From Bacteroidota bacterium (GTDB taxonomy: Bacteria > Bacteroidota > Bacteroidia > Chitinophagales > Saprospiraceae): a stretch of 64,000 nucleotides of DNA. Position 1 is the stretch's first letter, and every line of letters begins with the position of its first letter. Shown one piece after another: positions 37,786-47,516 of this stretch. The notes below the pieces were generated by a model. It saw nothing but the letters and a program-made list of their open reading frames with translations. It had not been told where the DNA came from and did no database searches. The translations under genes were made by a program, and so were the position numbers. The stretch is taken from NCBI GenBank assembly GCA_017858735.1, contig JAFMBH010000004.1, forward strand, positions 1 to 64,000. Direction: 5' to 3'.

Positions 37786-38790
37786 TTAAAATGATTCTAC
37801 CCCATTCACAGTGGTATATTTAAAGCTAATTTTTTTATCGGGAAAAACTATTTTAAAAGCAGATTGACACATTAGCGTAGCTTCATGAAAACCACATAAA
37901 ATAAGCTTTAGTTTGCCTGGATAAACATTTATATCACCGATGGCAAAGATGCCAGGAATATTCGTAGAATAATCGAAAGTATTTACCTCTATCGCATTTT
38001 TGTCAATCTGAAGACCCCAATCGGCCATAGGTCCTAACTTGGGCGACAATCCGAAGAGAGGTATGAAATGATCCGTTTCCTGATGAAAAACACCTTTTGA
38101 TTTACTTTCGATCTGAACAGCATCTAAAGCACCGTTACCCCTTAAGCCTACAATCTGCGCATCGGTCAATAAATTTAATTTCCCCGTTTGAGCCAGATGA
38201 AAAACCTTTTCAACAGAATCGAGTGCACCTCTAAAATCATTTCTCCTATGAATTAAAGAAACCTCCCTGGCTACATTGGTAAGGAAAATACTCCAATCCA
38301 GGGCAGAATCTCCTCCACCCGCAATAACCACTCTTTTATCTCTATAAAATTCAGGATCTCTGATAATATACTCAACCCCTTTATCTTCATAAGATTCAAG
38401 ATTTTCCAATGGTGGTTTTCTTGGTTCAAAACAACCTAAACCACCAGCGATGGCAATGACTGGAGCTTTAATTTGGGTCCCTTTATTTGTAGTCAATATG
38501 AACGAGCCGTCGTCTTGTTTTTCAAGACTTTCTGCTCTTTCACCCAGCGTAAATCCAGGATTGAAAGGAGCGATTTGTTCCAATAATTTGTCAATCAAAT
38601 CTCCCGCTAAAACAGAGGGATAACCAGGGATATCATAGATTGGCTTTTTAGGATAGATTTCAGTCAATTGCCCGCCCGCCATTGGTAAAGCATCTATCAG
38701 ATGACACCTCATTTTTAATAAACCAGCTTCAAAAACGGTGAATAGGCCAACGGGACCAGCTCCAATAATGAGTAAATCAGTCTGAATCAT
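37786..38790 (-). CDS. Ferredoxin/flavodoxin--NADP(+) reductase, thioredoxin-reductase-like (YumC type)
   Basis: 334 residues from Met at 38790; the frame runs to 38826 but the extra 12 residues precede the FAD motif and are unlikely. FAD site LLIIGAGPVGLF at residues 6-17; ALPMAGGQLTEIYPKKPIYDIPG is typical of the YumC group; NADPH site VVIAGGGDSALDW; C-terminal GIFAIGDIN with FAD contact. The redox-active CxxC of true thioredoxin reductases is absent, consistent with a ferredoxin-NADP reductase. It is the first gene of a short run with the broken nitroreductase. Confidence 0.87.
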   Translation of the reverse strand: MIQTDLLIIGAGPVGLFTVFEAGLLKMRCHLIDALPMAGGQLTEIYPKKPIYDIPGYPSVLAGDLIDKLLEQIAPFNPGFTLGERAESLEKQDDGSFILTTNKGTQIKAPVIAIAGGLGCFEPRKPPLENLESYEDKGVEYIIRDPEFYRDKRVVIAGGGDSALDWSIFLTNVAREVSLIHRRNDFRGALDSVEKVFHLAQTGKLNLLTDAQIVGLRGNGALDAVQIESKSKGVFHQETDHFIPLFGLSPKLGPMADWGLQIDKNAIEVNTFDYSTNIPGIFAIGDINVYPGKLKLILCGFHEATLMCQSAFKIVFPDKKISFKYTTVNGVESF

Positions 38791-38858
38791 CAGTTTTTTT
38801 TTAATTGAGCGCAAAAATAAGGGCAATTAGCTTAGAAAGAAACGAATTACCCTGTTTT

Positions 38859-38902
38859 TTAATAAAAAATAGCAAGAGACGGCTAAACCAATCTCTTGCT
38901 AT
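38859..38902 (-). terminator. Terminator of the SprB-repeat protein gene
   Basis: An 11-bp perfect stem (ATAGCAAGAGA, 38869-38879, with 38892-38902) and a 12-base loop lie 26 bases beyond the stop of the 38929-43884 gene. On the minus strand the stem is followed by TTTTTATT. Confidence 0.7.
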
Positions 38903-38928
38903 CAATAATATTAAAGAAAAAAAAAGGA

Positions 38929-41900
38929 TTAATGTTTAATAATTCGTTCGGTAATAGGATTTCCATAACCCGAAATAATACGTATGGCATAAACACCAGG
39001 TGCCAGATCTTTGATATTTAAAGCTCTGGAGGCTGCGGGGCCGGGAGGAAAAAACCAGTCCCTCACCTTTAGTCCGTTGGCATCGAAAATGGATATTTCA
39101 ATGTTATCCTGTGTTACAAAATAATACTCAACGTTTAAAATATCTGTAACAGGATTTGGGAAAACCATCATTTTCATGTCAGGCTTATCCATTAACATTA
39201 CCTTTTCTACATTAGAGGGTAACATCGTTCCGTCTTCCTGTTTCATTTTAACCCTATAATAATGTAAACCCATTTTGTCAGGCTTATCAACAAATTCAAA
39301 ATATTTCATACTTTGAACCTCCATGACAGGTAATTTCTTATCAGTTAGTCGCTTGAAATTAATACCATCCATTGACCTTTCTATAGTATAGGTAGGAATA
39401 AAGGCCGATGTTTTACTACGCCAAGACAATTTTACATCAAAACCTGGCATAACTTCCGCCTCAATAGACATGGTTTCCAGATCATTTACAGATGGGCAGT
39501 AAGTAGGATTATTTGTAACGGTTACAGAACCATTAAAAGAAACGGTGCACTCACGTTCAACTACAATTACTTTATAGGAAAAAGTACCAACACCTGAAAA
39601 ACGAACATTGGGTTTTGAACCATAAGCCAGGGAAGATTGAAAACCTGGGCCTAATTCCCAGGTAATTTGTGCCGCTGACGTACTGGTTTGAACCTCTAAA
39701 AAATTATTGGCATTAATACACATTGTTGGAGAACTTACCACCTTTACAGTAGCTCTGTTTCCAACTTCCACTTTAACCACATTGGATTCCAAAAACCCAT
39801 AACAACCCCTCTTTCTTACGCAACGAGCATAATAAGTGGTTTGATATAATGGCCCCGGATCAAATTCAGGAGTATCAGAATTTGGTATTGGGCTAAATAA
39901 ATTCATATCAAAGGTAAGTGCTCTATCTGTGGTGAACATCCACAGATATTCAAGATCTCCGACGACACCAGAGGGACTTATCACATTTACTATTTTCACA
40001 GGATCATTTCCAGGACCACAAATGAGTTGATTATATCCGATTTCACCACCGGAAGTAACATTTTTACATTCAAGATAGAAACCCGCGTCAATATCCATCC
40101 TGTTTACTCCCGTATCCACCGTAATAAACTCTGTCATCATAGTAAACGGACTCATATCGCTATCTATATTTCTATCAGAACCTCTTAACCAAGGCGTTGG
40201 GGCATAATCGGGATTAGGTTTTGCGAAAGTTAACTTGTACTTACCTGCGGGAACATTAAACATATACATACCTGTACTATCAGTATAAGTAGTATCCATT
40301 TCACGAATTTTGTTCCCCTCAATGACAGAAAGGATTACCTGAACACCTACTAAGCCAGGTTCACCAAGATTTTGAATACCATTTTGATTTAAATCGTGCC
40401 AAACCCGATCACCTAATTTTGCCAGACAGCTATCTTTTTGTACCACTACATTTAAATCTAAAATGGTGATGCACTCTTGAAGTAAACCAGTATTATAATT
40501 TATTTCAAGACTATAGGAACCATTTCCAAGTTCTGCCGGATTAATCTCAGTGATTAATTTTCCGTTCAAAGTGATATTCAGACTACCGATAGCGGAAGTA
40601 TCCAGATTAAATTTAAAAGAACCTCCATTTTCACACAAACTTAACTGGGAAAGAGGAAGATTGGTAATGGGTATTTCAGGATAAGAAGTACCTCCTTGAA
40701 AAAGCAAGGTATCCACGCCATTTGTTACTAACGCTGAATAATTAACCCCATCGATGTGTCTGAATTTATATTGATACACGCCAGGCTGAACTTCGGGAAC
40801 TAACGTATTATTGGCAATTAAGCGAGGTAAATTTGGGGTAGGCAAGCTAAATTGATCAAAGACACCCACGGGATTCAATATTCTCCATGTCTGACCTTCA
40901 ACCTCATTTCTAATTTCCAGGGTTGACTGAAATTGACCATTCCCGGTTTGTGTCGCATTATTTAAGCAGATTGTATTGGTAGTAAGTGCTTGAGGAGCCG
41001 GAATTAATCCAGCATCAAAGGTAAAATTTGCTGTACCTTTTAATACGGTAAATGGCTCTGTCATTCTTGATTTTCTATCTGCGTCACTATCCAGAGAATC
41101 GTTCAAAGAAAACTCATTTGGTTTGGTTAAAACCATTCCCGCAGGCACTTGAAAGGTAATTTTAAACTGACCTGGTGGTACAGGAAAAAAATATCTTCCC
41201 GATGCGTCGGTTCGCGTTACTGCAAATCTTTCAACGAAAGTATCTAGCCGGGTAATAACAACTTCAACATTTGGAACACCTTGCTCGCCAGGAGTTTGAA
41301 GTCCATCAAGATTACTATCGAACCAAACATAATCACCAACCAGGGAATTAGATATTTCAGGATTTACTGTACAATTAGTCACACAACCTTTAGCATCAGT
41401 TAAAGTAATTTGATAATTTTTATTTTCAAGATTAACAGCTTTATAGCCCACCTGTCCGTTACTCCATTGAACAGTATAAGGAAAAACACCTCCACTAGGG
41501 GCTACCTGAGCCTCTCCATTATTTAAACTGGGATAACTCACTGTTTTGGTAACGGCCAGATTACAAACAGGATTCCCCGGATCGTTTATACTAATATTAT
41601 TTGTTACCGGACAACCATAGGCATCGGTAACGGTAACAATATATAGACCACTTCTTAGATTTGACCTATTGCTTGTTAATGATCCATCGGACCATCGTTG
41701 TTGATAAGGAAGAATTCCACCTTTAACTTGAAGGGTTACAGCCCCTGTGCCCTGAACACCACAAAGAACATCTGTTATCTGTGGAATAACTTCAAGAGGA
41801 GCATCAGCTTCAAGCAGAGGAAAATTCCTTATAAACTGGCAACCATTTTTATCGGAAATAGTTAAGGAATAATTTCCAGAACCAAGGTTAGTCCTTGAAT

Positions 41901-43884
41901 TTAAAGTACTACCATTATTCCAAAGGTATGCGTAAGGTGCGACACCACCAGATACATTATTTACTAAAATACTTCCATTTAATTCACCTTTACATCTGGG
42001 AGGTTGAACGGTCAGATTTGGTCTTAAAGAATCAACGACTTCAATTTGAAAAAACTCAACGGTAGAACAGGCATTGGCATCTTCCACGGTAAGAGCATAA
42101 AAACCAGTTCCTAAGTTCCCAACTGCAGCACCCGTTTGTCCATTGCTCCACGCATAAAGGTAGGGTCCGGGCGAACCAGACACCTGGGCAGTTAAAGCTC
42201 CCCTACCGTTATTACAAACAATTTTGTTTCCTACCAGAGAGACAAGTGGAACAGAAAGTTTTGCAATAAAAAAGCTATCTACAACGGAACATTTATTAGC
42301 ATCTGTTAGCGTCAAATAATGCATGCCTGCACCCATATTATCAGGATTTGGCCCCGTTCTGCCATTAGACCATTGATAGGTATAAGGAATAACCCCACCC
42401 GTAACGGTAGTTCTAAGACGCGCATTGGTTTCATTGCCACAAACCCGATCGTCCCCACTTATATCTAAAAGAATAGGCGGAGATTCTCTTATAGCCTCTT
42501 GAATGACTTGTTTGCAACCGATAGCATCTGTAATCGTAGCCAGATAATTACCAGCTTTCAAATTTGTAATTTCCGAGGTGGTGGCCCCTGTGTTCCATTG
42601 AATGCTGAATGGAGCTTGTCCACCCCGTATATTTAATTGTAAACGCCCGTTGGAGGAAGCATTACAGCCTAATCCACTATTTGACACATCTATTATAAGT
42701 GAAGGCGCTGCGGCAGTCATTAAAACATTAGCCGATTTTACACATCCTAATGCATCAGTTACTGTCACTATATAGTTACCTGTAACTTTAAGTTTTATTA
42801 AACTATCAGATTCTCCCGAATTCCATTTAAAACGATAAGGACCAACACCGCCAATAGCACTTACTCTCAATTCCCCATCACCCATCCCAAGACAAGTCTC
42901 TGCTTTACTTGTAGTAAAAAGATTAATGGCAGACTGACTTTGCAAATTGGTTACTGAAGACGCATTACAACCTTTAGCATCAACAACCGTAAGAGAATAA
43001 GTACCAGAAGATAAAAAGTTTAATGAAGACGAGGAACTACCTGTACTCCAGGAGTAACGGTAAGGTGCATTGCCGCCAACGGGTTGAGCCACAATTCTGC
43101 CGCTGGCTTCTCCTGAACAGTCCGGTTGAGTTATAGTTAACGGAATAGTTAATCTGGCAGGTTCTGTAACCGTCGCTCTGGCAGATATAGAACAACCTCC
43201 TTTTTCTGTTATAGTCACGGTATAAACGCCACCAGCTAAATTTCTGATATCTCTGGTGGTTTGACCGTTACTCCACTTGTATGTGTATGGCTGTGTTCCA
43301 CCACCTGCCGTTGCCGTAAGTTGACCATCTTGAAAACTGTTACATGAAATATTCCTTGTATCAACAGCAATCACCATAGGGGTAATAATAATAGGCTCAC
43401 AAGTTATATTACCACACAATCTACTGTCTGTAACTGAAACGCAATATTTATTTTCTGCATTAATGATGGTCGTATCAAAGGTTGACCCAGTGTCCCATGC
43501 ATAAGTATAGGGGCCTACCCCTCCTGTTACGATAGCTTTTACTGTCGTAGGATTGCCACAAACAATCCTTTCCATTTTTACACTTAATTTAGGAGGTTCT
43601 GTTAAAATATAAGTACCCGTTCCTGTTCTGTTTAATGCATCGGTAACGGTAACAGAATATGAACCAGCGGTAACATTTATTAATTCTGAACCCACAGCCC
43701 CTGTGCTCCACCTGAAGGAATAAGGCAGGGTTCCACCAACAGGAATAGCTGTGATTTTACCTGTCGGTAAATTAAAGCAGGTTGGTTGCGAACCTGAAAA
43801 TTGAACACTTACCGACTGGCTAAATAACCAAAATGGAAGTGATAAAAGGATAAGTACAAAGTTGATTTTTCCTGAACGAATCAT
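38929..43884 (-). CDS. Giant SprB-repeat surface protein with SdrD-type domains and type IX sorting tail
   Basis: 1651 residues, signal peptide ending LFSQ. Residues about 25-870 hold eleven tandem repeats of about 75 residues, each with the SprB-repeat signature (for example GGTLPYSFRWSTGAVGS, GGVAPYAYLWNNGS, followed by GxYxxTVTDAxGC). Two SdrD-like beta domains follow, opening VGDYVWFDSNLDGLQTPGE and LGDRVWHDLNQNGIQNLGE. Then come PKD/Ig-like strands and a type A sorting domain (VFPNPVTDILNVEYYF ... GVYAIRIISG). SprB-type proteins are mobile adhesins or surface fibres of gliding and non-gliding Bacteroidota. A terminator follows at 38859. Confidence 0.93.
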   Translation of the reverse strand: MIRSGKINFVLILLSLPFWLFSQSVSVQFSGSQPTCFNLPTGKITAIPVGGTLPYSFRWSTGAVGSELINVTAGSYSVTVTDALNRTGTGTYILTEPPKLSVKMERIVCGNPTTVKAIVTGGVGPYTYAWDTGSTFDTTIINAENKYCVSVTDSRLCGNITCEPIIITPMVIAVDTRNISCNSFQDGQLTATAGGGTQPYTYKWSNGQTTRDIRNLAGGVYTVTITEKGGCSISARATVTEPARLTIPLTITQPDCSGEASGRIVAQPVGGNAPYRYSWSTGSSSSSLNFLSSGTYSLTVVDAKGCNASSVTNLQSQSAINLFTTSKAETCLGMGDGELRVSAIGGVGPYRFKWNSGESDSLIKLKVTGNYIVTVTDALGCVKSANVLMTAAAPSLIIDVSNSGLGCNASSNGRLQLNIRGGQAPFSIQWNTGATTSEITNLKAGNYLATITDAIGCKQVIQEAIRESPPILLDISGDDRVCGNETNARLRTTVTGGVIPYTYQWSNGRTGPNPDNMGAGMHYLTLTDANKCSVVDSFFIAKLSVPLVSLVGNKIVCNNGRGALTAQVSGSPGPYLYAWSNGQTGAAVGNLGTGFYALTVEDANACSTVEFFQIEVVDSLRPNLTVQPPRCKGELNGSILVNNVSGGVAPYAYLWNNGSTLNSRTNLGSGNYSLTISDKNGCQFIRNFPLLEADAPLEVIPQITDVLCGVQGTGAVTLQVKGGILPYQQRWSDGSLTSNRSNLRSGLYIVTVTDAYGCPVTNNISINDPGNPVCNLAVTKTVSYPSLNNGEAQVAPSGGVFPYTVQWSNGQVGYKAVNLENKNYQITLTDAKGCVTNCTVNPEISNSLVGDYVWFDSNLDGLQTPGEQGVPNVEVVITRLDTFVERFAVTRTDASGRYFFPVPPGQFKITFQVPAGMVLTKPNEFSLNDSLDSDADRKSRMTEPFTVLKGTANFTFDAGLIPAPQALTTNTICLNNATQTGNGQFQSTLEIRNEVEGQTWRILNPVGVFDQFSLPTPNLPRLIANNTLVPEVQPGVYQYKFRHIDGVNYSALVTNGVDTLLFQGGTSYPEIPITNLPLSQLSLCENGGSFKFNLDTSAIGSLNITLNGKLITEINPAELGNGSYSLEINYNTGLLQECITILDLNVVVQKDSCLAKLGDRVWHDLNQNGIQNLGEPGLVGVQVILSVIEGNKIREMDTTYTDSTGMYMFNVPAGKYKLTFAKPNPDYAPTPWLRGSDRNIDSDMSPFTMMTEFITVDTGVNRMDIDAGFYLECKNVTSGGEIGYNQLICGPGNDPVKIVNVISPSGVVGDLEYLWMFTTDRALTFDMNLFSPIPNSDTPEFDPGPLYQTTYYARCVRKRGCYGFLESNVVKVEVGNRATVKVVSSPTMCINANNFLEVQTSTSAAQITWELGPGFQSSLAYGSKPNVRFSGVGTFSYKVIVVERECTVSFNGSVTVTNNPTYCPSVNDLETMSIEAEVMPGFDVKLSWRSKTSAFIPTYTIERSMDGINFKRLTDKKLPVMEVQSMKYFEFVDKPDKMGLHYYRVKMKQEDGTMLPSNVEKVMLMDKPDMKMMVFPNPVTDILNVEYYFVTQDNIEISIFDANGLKVRDWFFPPGPAASRALNIKDLAPGVYAIRIISGYGNPITERIIKH

Positions 43885-44577
43885 ATATGTAAAGAATTAC
43901 AAATCAATAAAAAATACTAATTTGAACATTGGGGGTATTATTAACCTTGTAAAAAAAGGATATTTTGAGCTATAAGTCAAGTTTTTAAAGCTTATAAAAC
44001 ACATTTATTTAATCGTAAAATAACTATATATATTTGAAAATGAATAATTTATAATTTTTTGTTATACGTAAAACCTTAATGATGTCAATAATTACAAAGC
44101 CTTTTGAAGTCGATTTCAAAAAAGATAAACAGATGAATATTAGTGTTTTAATAAAATATTTAAATTGGCCGTTTTATACTACATATCAAAGAAAAAGTTG
44201 GGTAATAACAACTGGAAGTGACCATATTTATGAAATAGATTTATTGTATTGCTTTAGTTACATATTTACAAAAAAAAATAAGTCGCGCTATAAACTACAG
44301 CACGACTTATTGACCAAAGTATAATCCCATGAACATAAATCTTGAGGTTCTTCAAAAGATTGCCTCGTATATTTTTACTACTATCGTAGCCTTTTTATTT
44401 TTGTATCCGTTGAGAATTCCTTTATTCTCTTTTGTTGATACAAATATGAGGCTATAATAAGTGGTAAAAAAGTACAAATTATGTGCGATGTGAAATATAA
44501 TTTTAATTATTTTAATCACAAATTACTGAATTACAATTTAATATAAATTATTTTGTGAATTAGACTAAAAATAATAA
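43885..44577. other. Intergenic stretch with a hairpin and two doubtful small frames
   Basis: About 690 very AT-rich bases. An 81-codon frame (44079-44324, +) and a 42-codon frame (44329-44457, +; one hydrophobic segment IFTTIVAFLFLYP) are open, but neither resembles a known protein, and the 3' end of the first is occupied by a hairpin (44277-44311). They are probably not genes. The rest shows nothing more than A-T tracts; the region should hold the promoter of the SprB-repeat gene and the 3' end of the cytochrome-peroxidase operon. Confidence 0.5.
44266..44311 (-). terminator. Candidate terminator downstream of the di-heme/MbnP array
   Basis: AATAAGTCG-C-GCT (44277-44289) pairs with AGC-A-CGACTTATT (44299-44311), 12 pairs with one mismatch and a nine-base loop. 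On the minus strand it is followed by TATTTTTTTTTT. It lies about 270 bases beyond the stop at 44578. Confidence 0.55.
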
Positions 44578-45699
44578 TTAAAAAGGATTTGAAAAATCTT
44601 TATTATTTATAAAAGAAGGATCAGATAACATGTTTAAAAAGGCAATTAAATCCTTTTTATCTCTATTAGAAAGCTTAAAGGGAAGGATATTAGGATCTTC
44701 ATTAATGACACCATGCCCCCCTTTTTCATAATGTTGCAAAACTTCTTCCAATGTTTTGAATCTTCCGTCATGCATATAAGGCGCAGTATAAGCAATATTC
44801 CGTAGCGTTGGAACTCTAAATCTACCACTATCGTTAATATTTTGCGTTGCATTTCTTCTTCCAGGGTCTTTAAAATCAAGAAGAGAAGCTACATAATCTA
44901 AACCATTATTCCGAAACTGGTTATCTGTAAAAAGCGGATTAAAATGGCAATGGCTACAACCAGGGTGACTAACATCACCTGCAAATTCTATAAAAAATAA
45001 CGCTATACCTCTGGCTTCATCTTCCTCAGGAAAACCTTTTTGCCCCCATATTACCTGATCATATCTGGAATTTCCACTAATTAGGGTTCTCTCAAATTGG
45101 GCGATGGCTCTAGCTAATAAATCAATGGTAATCTCATTTTTTGCGGTGATACCAAATGCCTCTTTAAATAAAGCGGGATACATTTTACTTCTTCTCAACC
45201 TCAATTCTACCTCTTGAATAGTATTATTCATCTCCAAAGGATCTTCAATGGGATGAAGAACCTGATTTTCTAATGAATTTACTCTTCCATCCCAAAAAAA
45301 TCCTCTGGTATTATAAGCTAGATTCACCAATGCCATACTATTTCGGATACCAACTAAACCTTTTTCTCCCTTACTTAGGGGCAGGCCATCAGTAAATGAT
45401 TTATCTAAAGAATGACAACTGCCACATGATTGGGTACTATCTTTTGAGAGAATTGGGTCATAAAATAATCTTCTTCCTAATGCAACCCCTTTTATTGTCA
45501 ATAAATTATCAGAAGGAATAATGGGTTTAGGTAACCAAGATGGAACATTTAAAATATAAGGAGTAGTATCTAAAATTGCCTGTTTAAACGCAAGGTCCTC
45601 TAAACAATCAACACATATTTCAGGGTCTTTTTTACAAGAAACTAAAGAGAGCCCCCAGGCAAGGAAACAGCAAAAAATTAGCATCCTATGCATAATCAC
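44578..45699 (-). CDS. Di-heme cytochrome c peroxidase/MauG-like lipoprotein (MbnH-type), copy 1
   Basis: 373 residues. N-terminal signal with lipobox LVSC, then CVDC. Haem sites CGSCH (after FYDPILSKDSTQS) and CSHCH, and APYMHDGRFKTLEEVLQHY near the end, are the bacterial cytochrome c peroxidase/MauG pattern. Members acting with MbnP proteins (MbnH) oxidise a tryptophan of the partner. Here the gene is last in an array with a second di-heme gene and two MbnP-like genes, so that role is more likely than plain peroxide removal; this is inferred from context. The start may be an internal Met (MHRM or MLIF). Confidence 0.88.
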   Translation of the reverse strand: MIMHRMLIFCCFLAWGLSLVSCKKDPEICVDCLEDLAFKQAILDTTPYILNVPSWLPKPIIPSDNLLTIKGVALGRRLFYDPILSKDSTQSCGSCHSLDKSFTDGLPLSKGEKGLVGIRNSMALVNLAYNTRGFFWDGRVNSLENQVLHPIEDPLEMNNTIQEVELRLRRSKMYPALFKEAFGITAKNEITIDLLARAIAQFERTLISGNSRYDQVIWGQKGFPEEDEARGIALFFIEFAGDVSHPGCSHCHFNPLFTDNQFRNNGLDYVASLLDFKDPGRRNATQNINDSGRFRVPTLRNIAYTAPYMHDGRFKTLEEVLQHYEKGGHGVINEDPNILPFKLSNRDKKDLIAFLNMLSDPSFINNKDFSNPF

Positions 45700-45752
45700 C
45701 TTATTTATTTAACTAAACGATTCATTGGATTAAAAGTTTCTAACATCAGCGC

Positions 45753-46742
45753 CTATTCGGCTATTTTCATATCAGTTAACGTATGTAAAAAAGCAATTAC
45801 GTCGGAAATATCTTGTTTTGACAGATTGAGATTTCTGACATTAGGATTTACATTAAATCCAGGGTTTCCACCCATATTATAATGATTCATAACCTCCTCT
45901 AATGATTTTAATCTACCGTCATGCATATATGGAGCCGTTATGGCAATATTTCTTAGGGTAGGAACTTTGAATTTAAATCGGTCATTGGGATTAAAGGTTA
46001 CTGATTCTCTTCCTTTCTCAGTTGATTTGCCACTTAACTCGTCCTCTGTGTGAATCCCATTATTTTGAAAGGACAAATCGGTAAATAAAGGATCAACATG
46101 GCAGTGGCTACATTCAGCGCTCGGCAATAAGGGATCAGCATCAAAAAATATAGTCCAACCTCGCTTTTCATTGGGTGTAAAATTCATTTCTCCCCTCATT
46201 ATGGCATCAAATTTTGAATTATTTGATAGTAAGGTTCTCTGATACTGCGCCAAAACCGAAGCAATTTTTAATGAATCAATAAAAATATCACCGTATATTT
46301 TTTTGAATGCCTTGGCATAAACAGCTGATTCATTGATCCTTTTTTCAGCAATAACCCAGGGAAGCCCCATTTCCAGAGAGTTACTTACTGGTATAAGCGC
46401 CTGCTTTTCCAACATTGAAGCATTACCATCCCAGAATAAACCCTTAGAGTGAAAACCTATATTTAATAAAGATGGAGCACTTCTCGATAAAGGAAATAAT
46501 CCAGTAGAAACCTTCTTTCCATCTGTAAAAGCTAAAGAGGGTAAATGGCACGTGCTACAACTTATCTTCTTATTTATGGAAAGTATAGGGTCGAAAAACA
46601 ACTTCTCCCCAATGGCCACTTTTTCCATATCCTTAAGATTATCTTTTGGCCATAACATTGGGGGAAAGTCGTTGACTACGGAAGTGTTCCTTTTACAAGT
46701 GCTGAGAATTAACAATGTAATGAGAAGAGGCCATTTTAACAT
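45753..46742 (-). CDS. Di-heme cytochrome c peroxidase/MauG-like protein (MbnH-type), copy 2
   Basis: 329 residues. Short signal ending LILSTC, so a lipoprotein. Haem sites CSTCH and CSHCH; FFDPILSINKKIS precedes the first, and APYMHDGRLKSLEEVMNHYN closes the protein. It is clearly a paralogue of the downstream gene (same motifs, same tail) and is one base from the end of MbnP-like copy 1, so both are translated from one message. Confidence 0.88.
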   Translation of the reverse strand: MLKWPLLITLLILSTCKRNTSVVNDFPPMLWPKDNLKDMEKVAIGEKLFFDPILSINKKISCSTCHLPSLAFTDGKKVSTGLFPLSRSAPSLLNIGFHSKGLFWDGNASMLEKQALIPVSNSLEMGLPWVIAEKRINESAVYAKAFKKIYGDIFIDSLKIASVLAQYQRTLLSNNSKFDAIMRGEMNFTPNEKRGWTIFFDADPLLPSAECSHCHVDPLFTDLSFQNNGIHTEDELSGKSTEKGRESVTFNPNDRFKFKVPTLRNIAITAPYMHDGRLKSLEEVMNHYNMGGNPGFNVNPNVRNLNLSKQDISDVIAFLHTLTDMKIAE

Positions 46743-46743
46743 C

Positions 46744-47499
46744 TTATCGATATTTCAATCCTTGCTGCAAATTGGTCAATAAAAAAGAAACAATGTCTTT
46801 ATTTACGCTATGATCCGACGTGATTTTTCTAAAATCAAGGAAATTATTCTGGTCTTTCCAAATGATATCTTTAACATCAATAGTTAGAACCATTTCTGAA
46901 GATTCTTTACTTATTGAGATAAGCTTATTCCAGGAAACTGGCTTATAATATGCATCTCCCCCTGAATGAAAGGTTAATTTGGTTGCGAATTTTCCGGAAT
47001 TATCTACATCTGCATTTCCTTCTATTTTTGAAAATACATAGCCTGCTGCCCAGGACCAGTAATTATCATCCAATGGGTGTGGCGGTGGATAGGAAGCTGG
47101 CCCTGTTGCATTTAACCTTGGAGCAACCCCGACCCCAGTTTGAAAACCGGTGTAATTTCCAATAGGAATATTTTTAAAAACCAGCTCCACCCCTCTTTCT
47201 GCCGCAGATAAAGATTGTATATCCATAAAATTTATCAACACCACTTCAGATAGCAATACCTTTTCTTCTGCTAAACCAGCGCTTTTTATCAAATATAAAT
47301 CTGATAGATAAAAATTGAACAACTGAAATTTAATTTTGACTCCCTCGGTATATTCATAATTCTGGTTATACATCTGCAATGGCAAACCGTTGAAAGTACC
47401 TATCACCCGTAATTTGAAATCCACTGTAGGAACAATGGGCGCTTCGTTATTACAGGTTAATAAACTAAAAGATAACAGAATAAAAAGCAATTTATTCAT
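46744..47499 (-). CDS. MbnP-like lipoprotein (copper-associated family), copy 1
   Basis: 251 residues, signal ending LLTC (Cys16). The family signature is present: VDFKLRVIGTFNG, KFQLFNFYLSDLYL, GNYTGFQTGVGVAP, HPLDDNYWSWAAGYVFSKIEG with two Trp, TFHSGG with a His, and a C-terminal DHS. MbnP proteins of methanobactin clusters and of Bacteroidota occur with di-heme MbnH partners that oxidise a Trp to kynurenine; copper binding is reported for the family. Two di-heme genes follow immediately, which fits. Its exact role outside methanobactin gene sets is not known. Confidence 0.85.
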   Translation of the reverse strand: MNKLLFILLSFSLLTCNNEAPIVPTVDFKLRVIGTFNGLPLQMYNQNYEYTEGVKIKFQLFNFYLSDLYLIKSAGLAEEKVLLSEVVLINFMDIQSLSAAERGVELVFKNIPIGNYTGFQTGVGVAPRLNATGPASYPPPHPLDDNYWSWAAGYVFSKIEGNADVDNSGKFATKLTFHSGGDAYYKPVSWNKLISISKESSEMVLTIDVKDIIWKDQNNFLDFRKITSDHSVNKDIVSFLLTNLQQGLKYR

Positions 47500-47516
47500 G
47501 ACAAAAAATTTGTTGA

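Noticed and set aside
44079-44324. 81-codon open frame in the intergenic region before the di-heme genes
   Set aside because: No recognisable protein pattern, and its end is occupied by a hairpin with a T-run on the other strand; more likely a terminator region than a gene.
44329-44457. 42-codon frame with one hydrophobic segment
   Set aside because: Too short and no promoter, ribosome site or homology that I can see; kept only as a remark in the intergenic entry.
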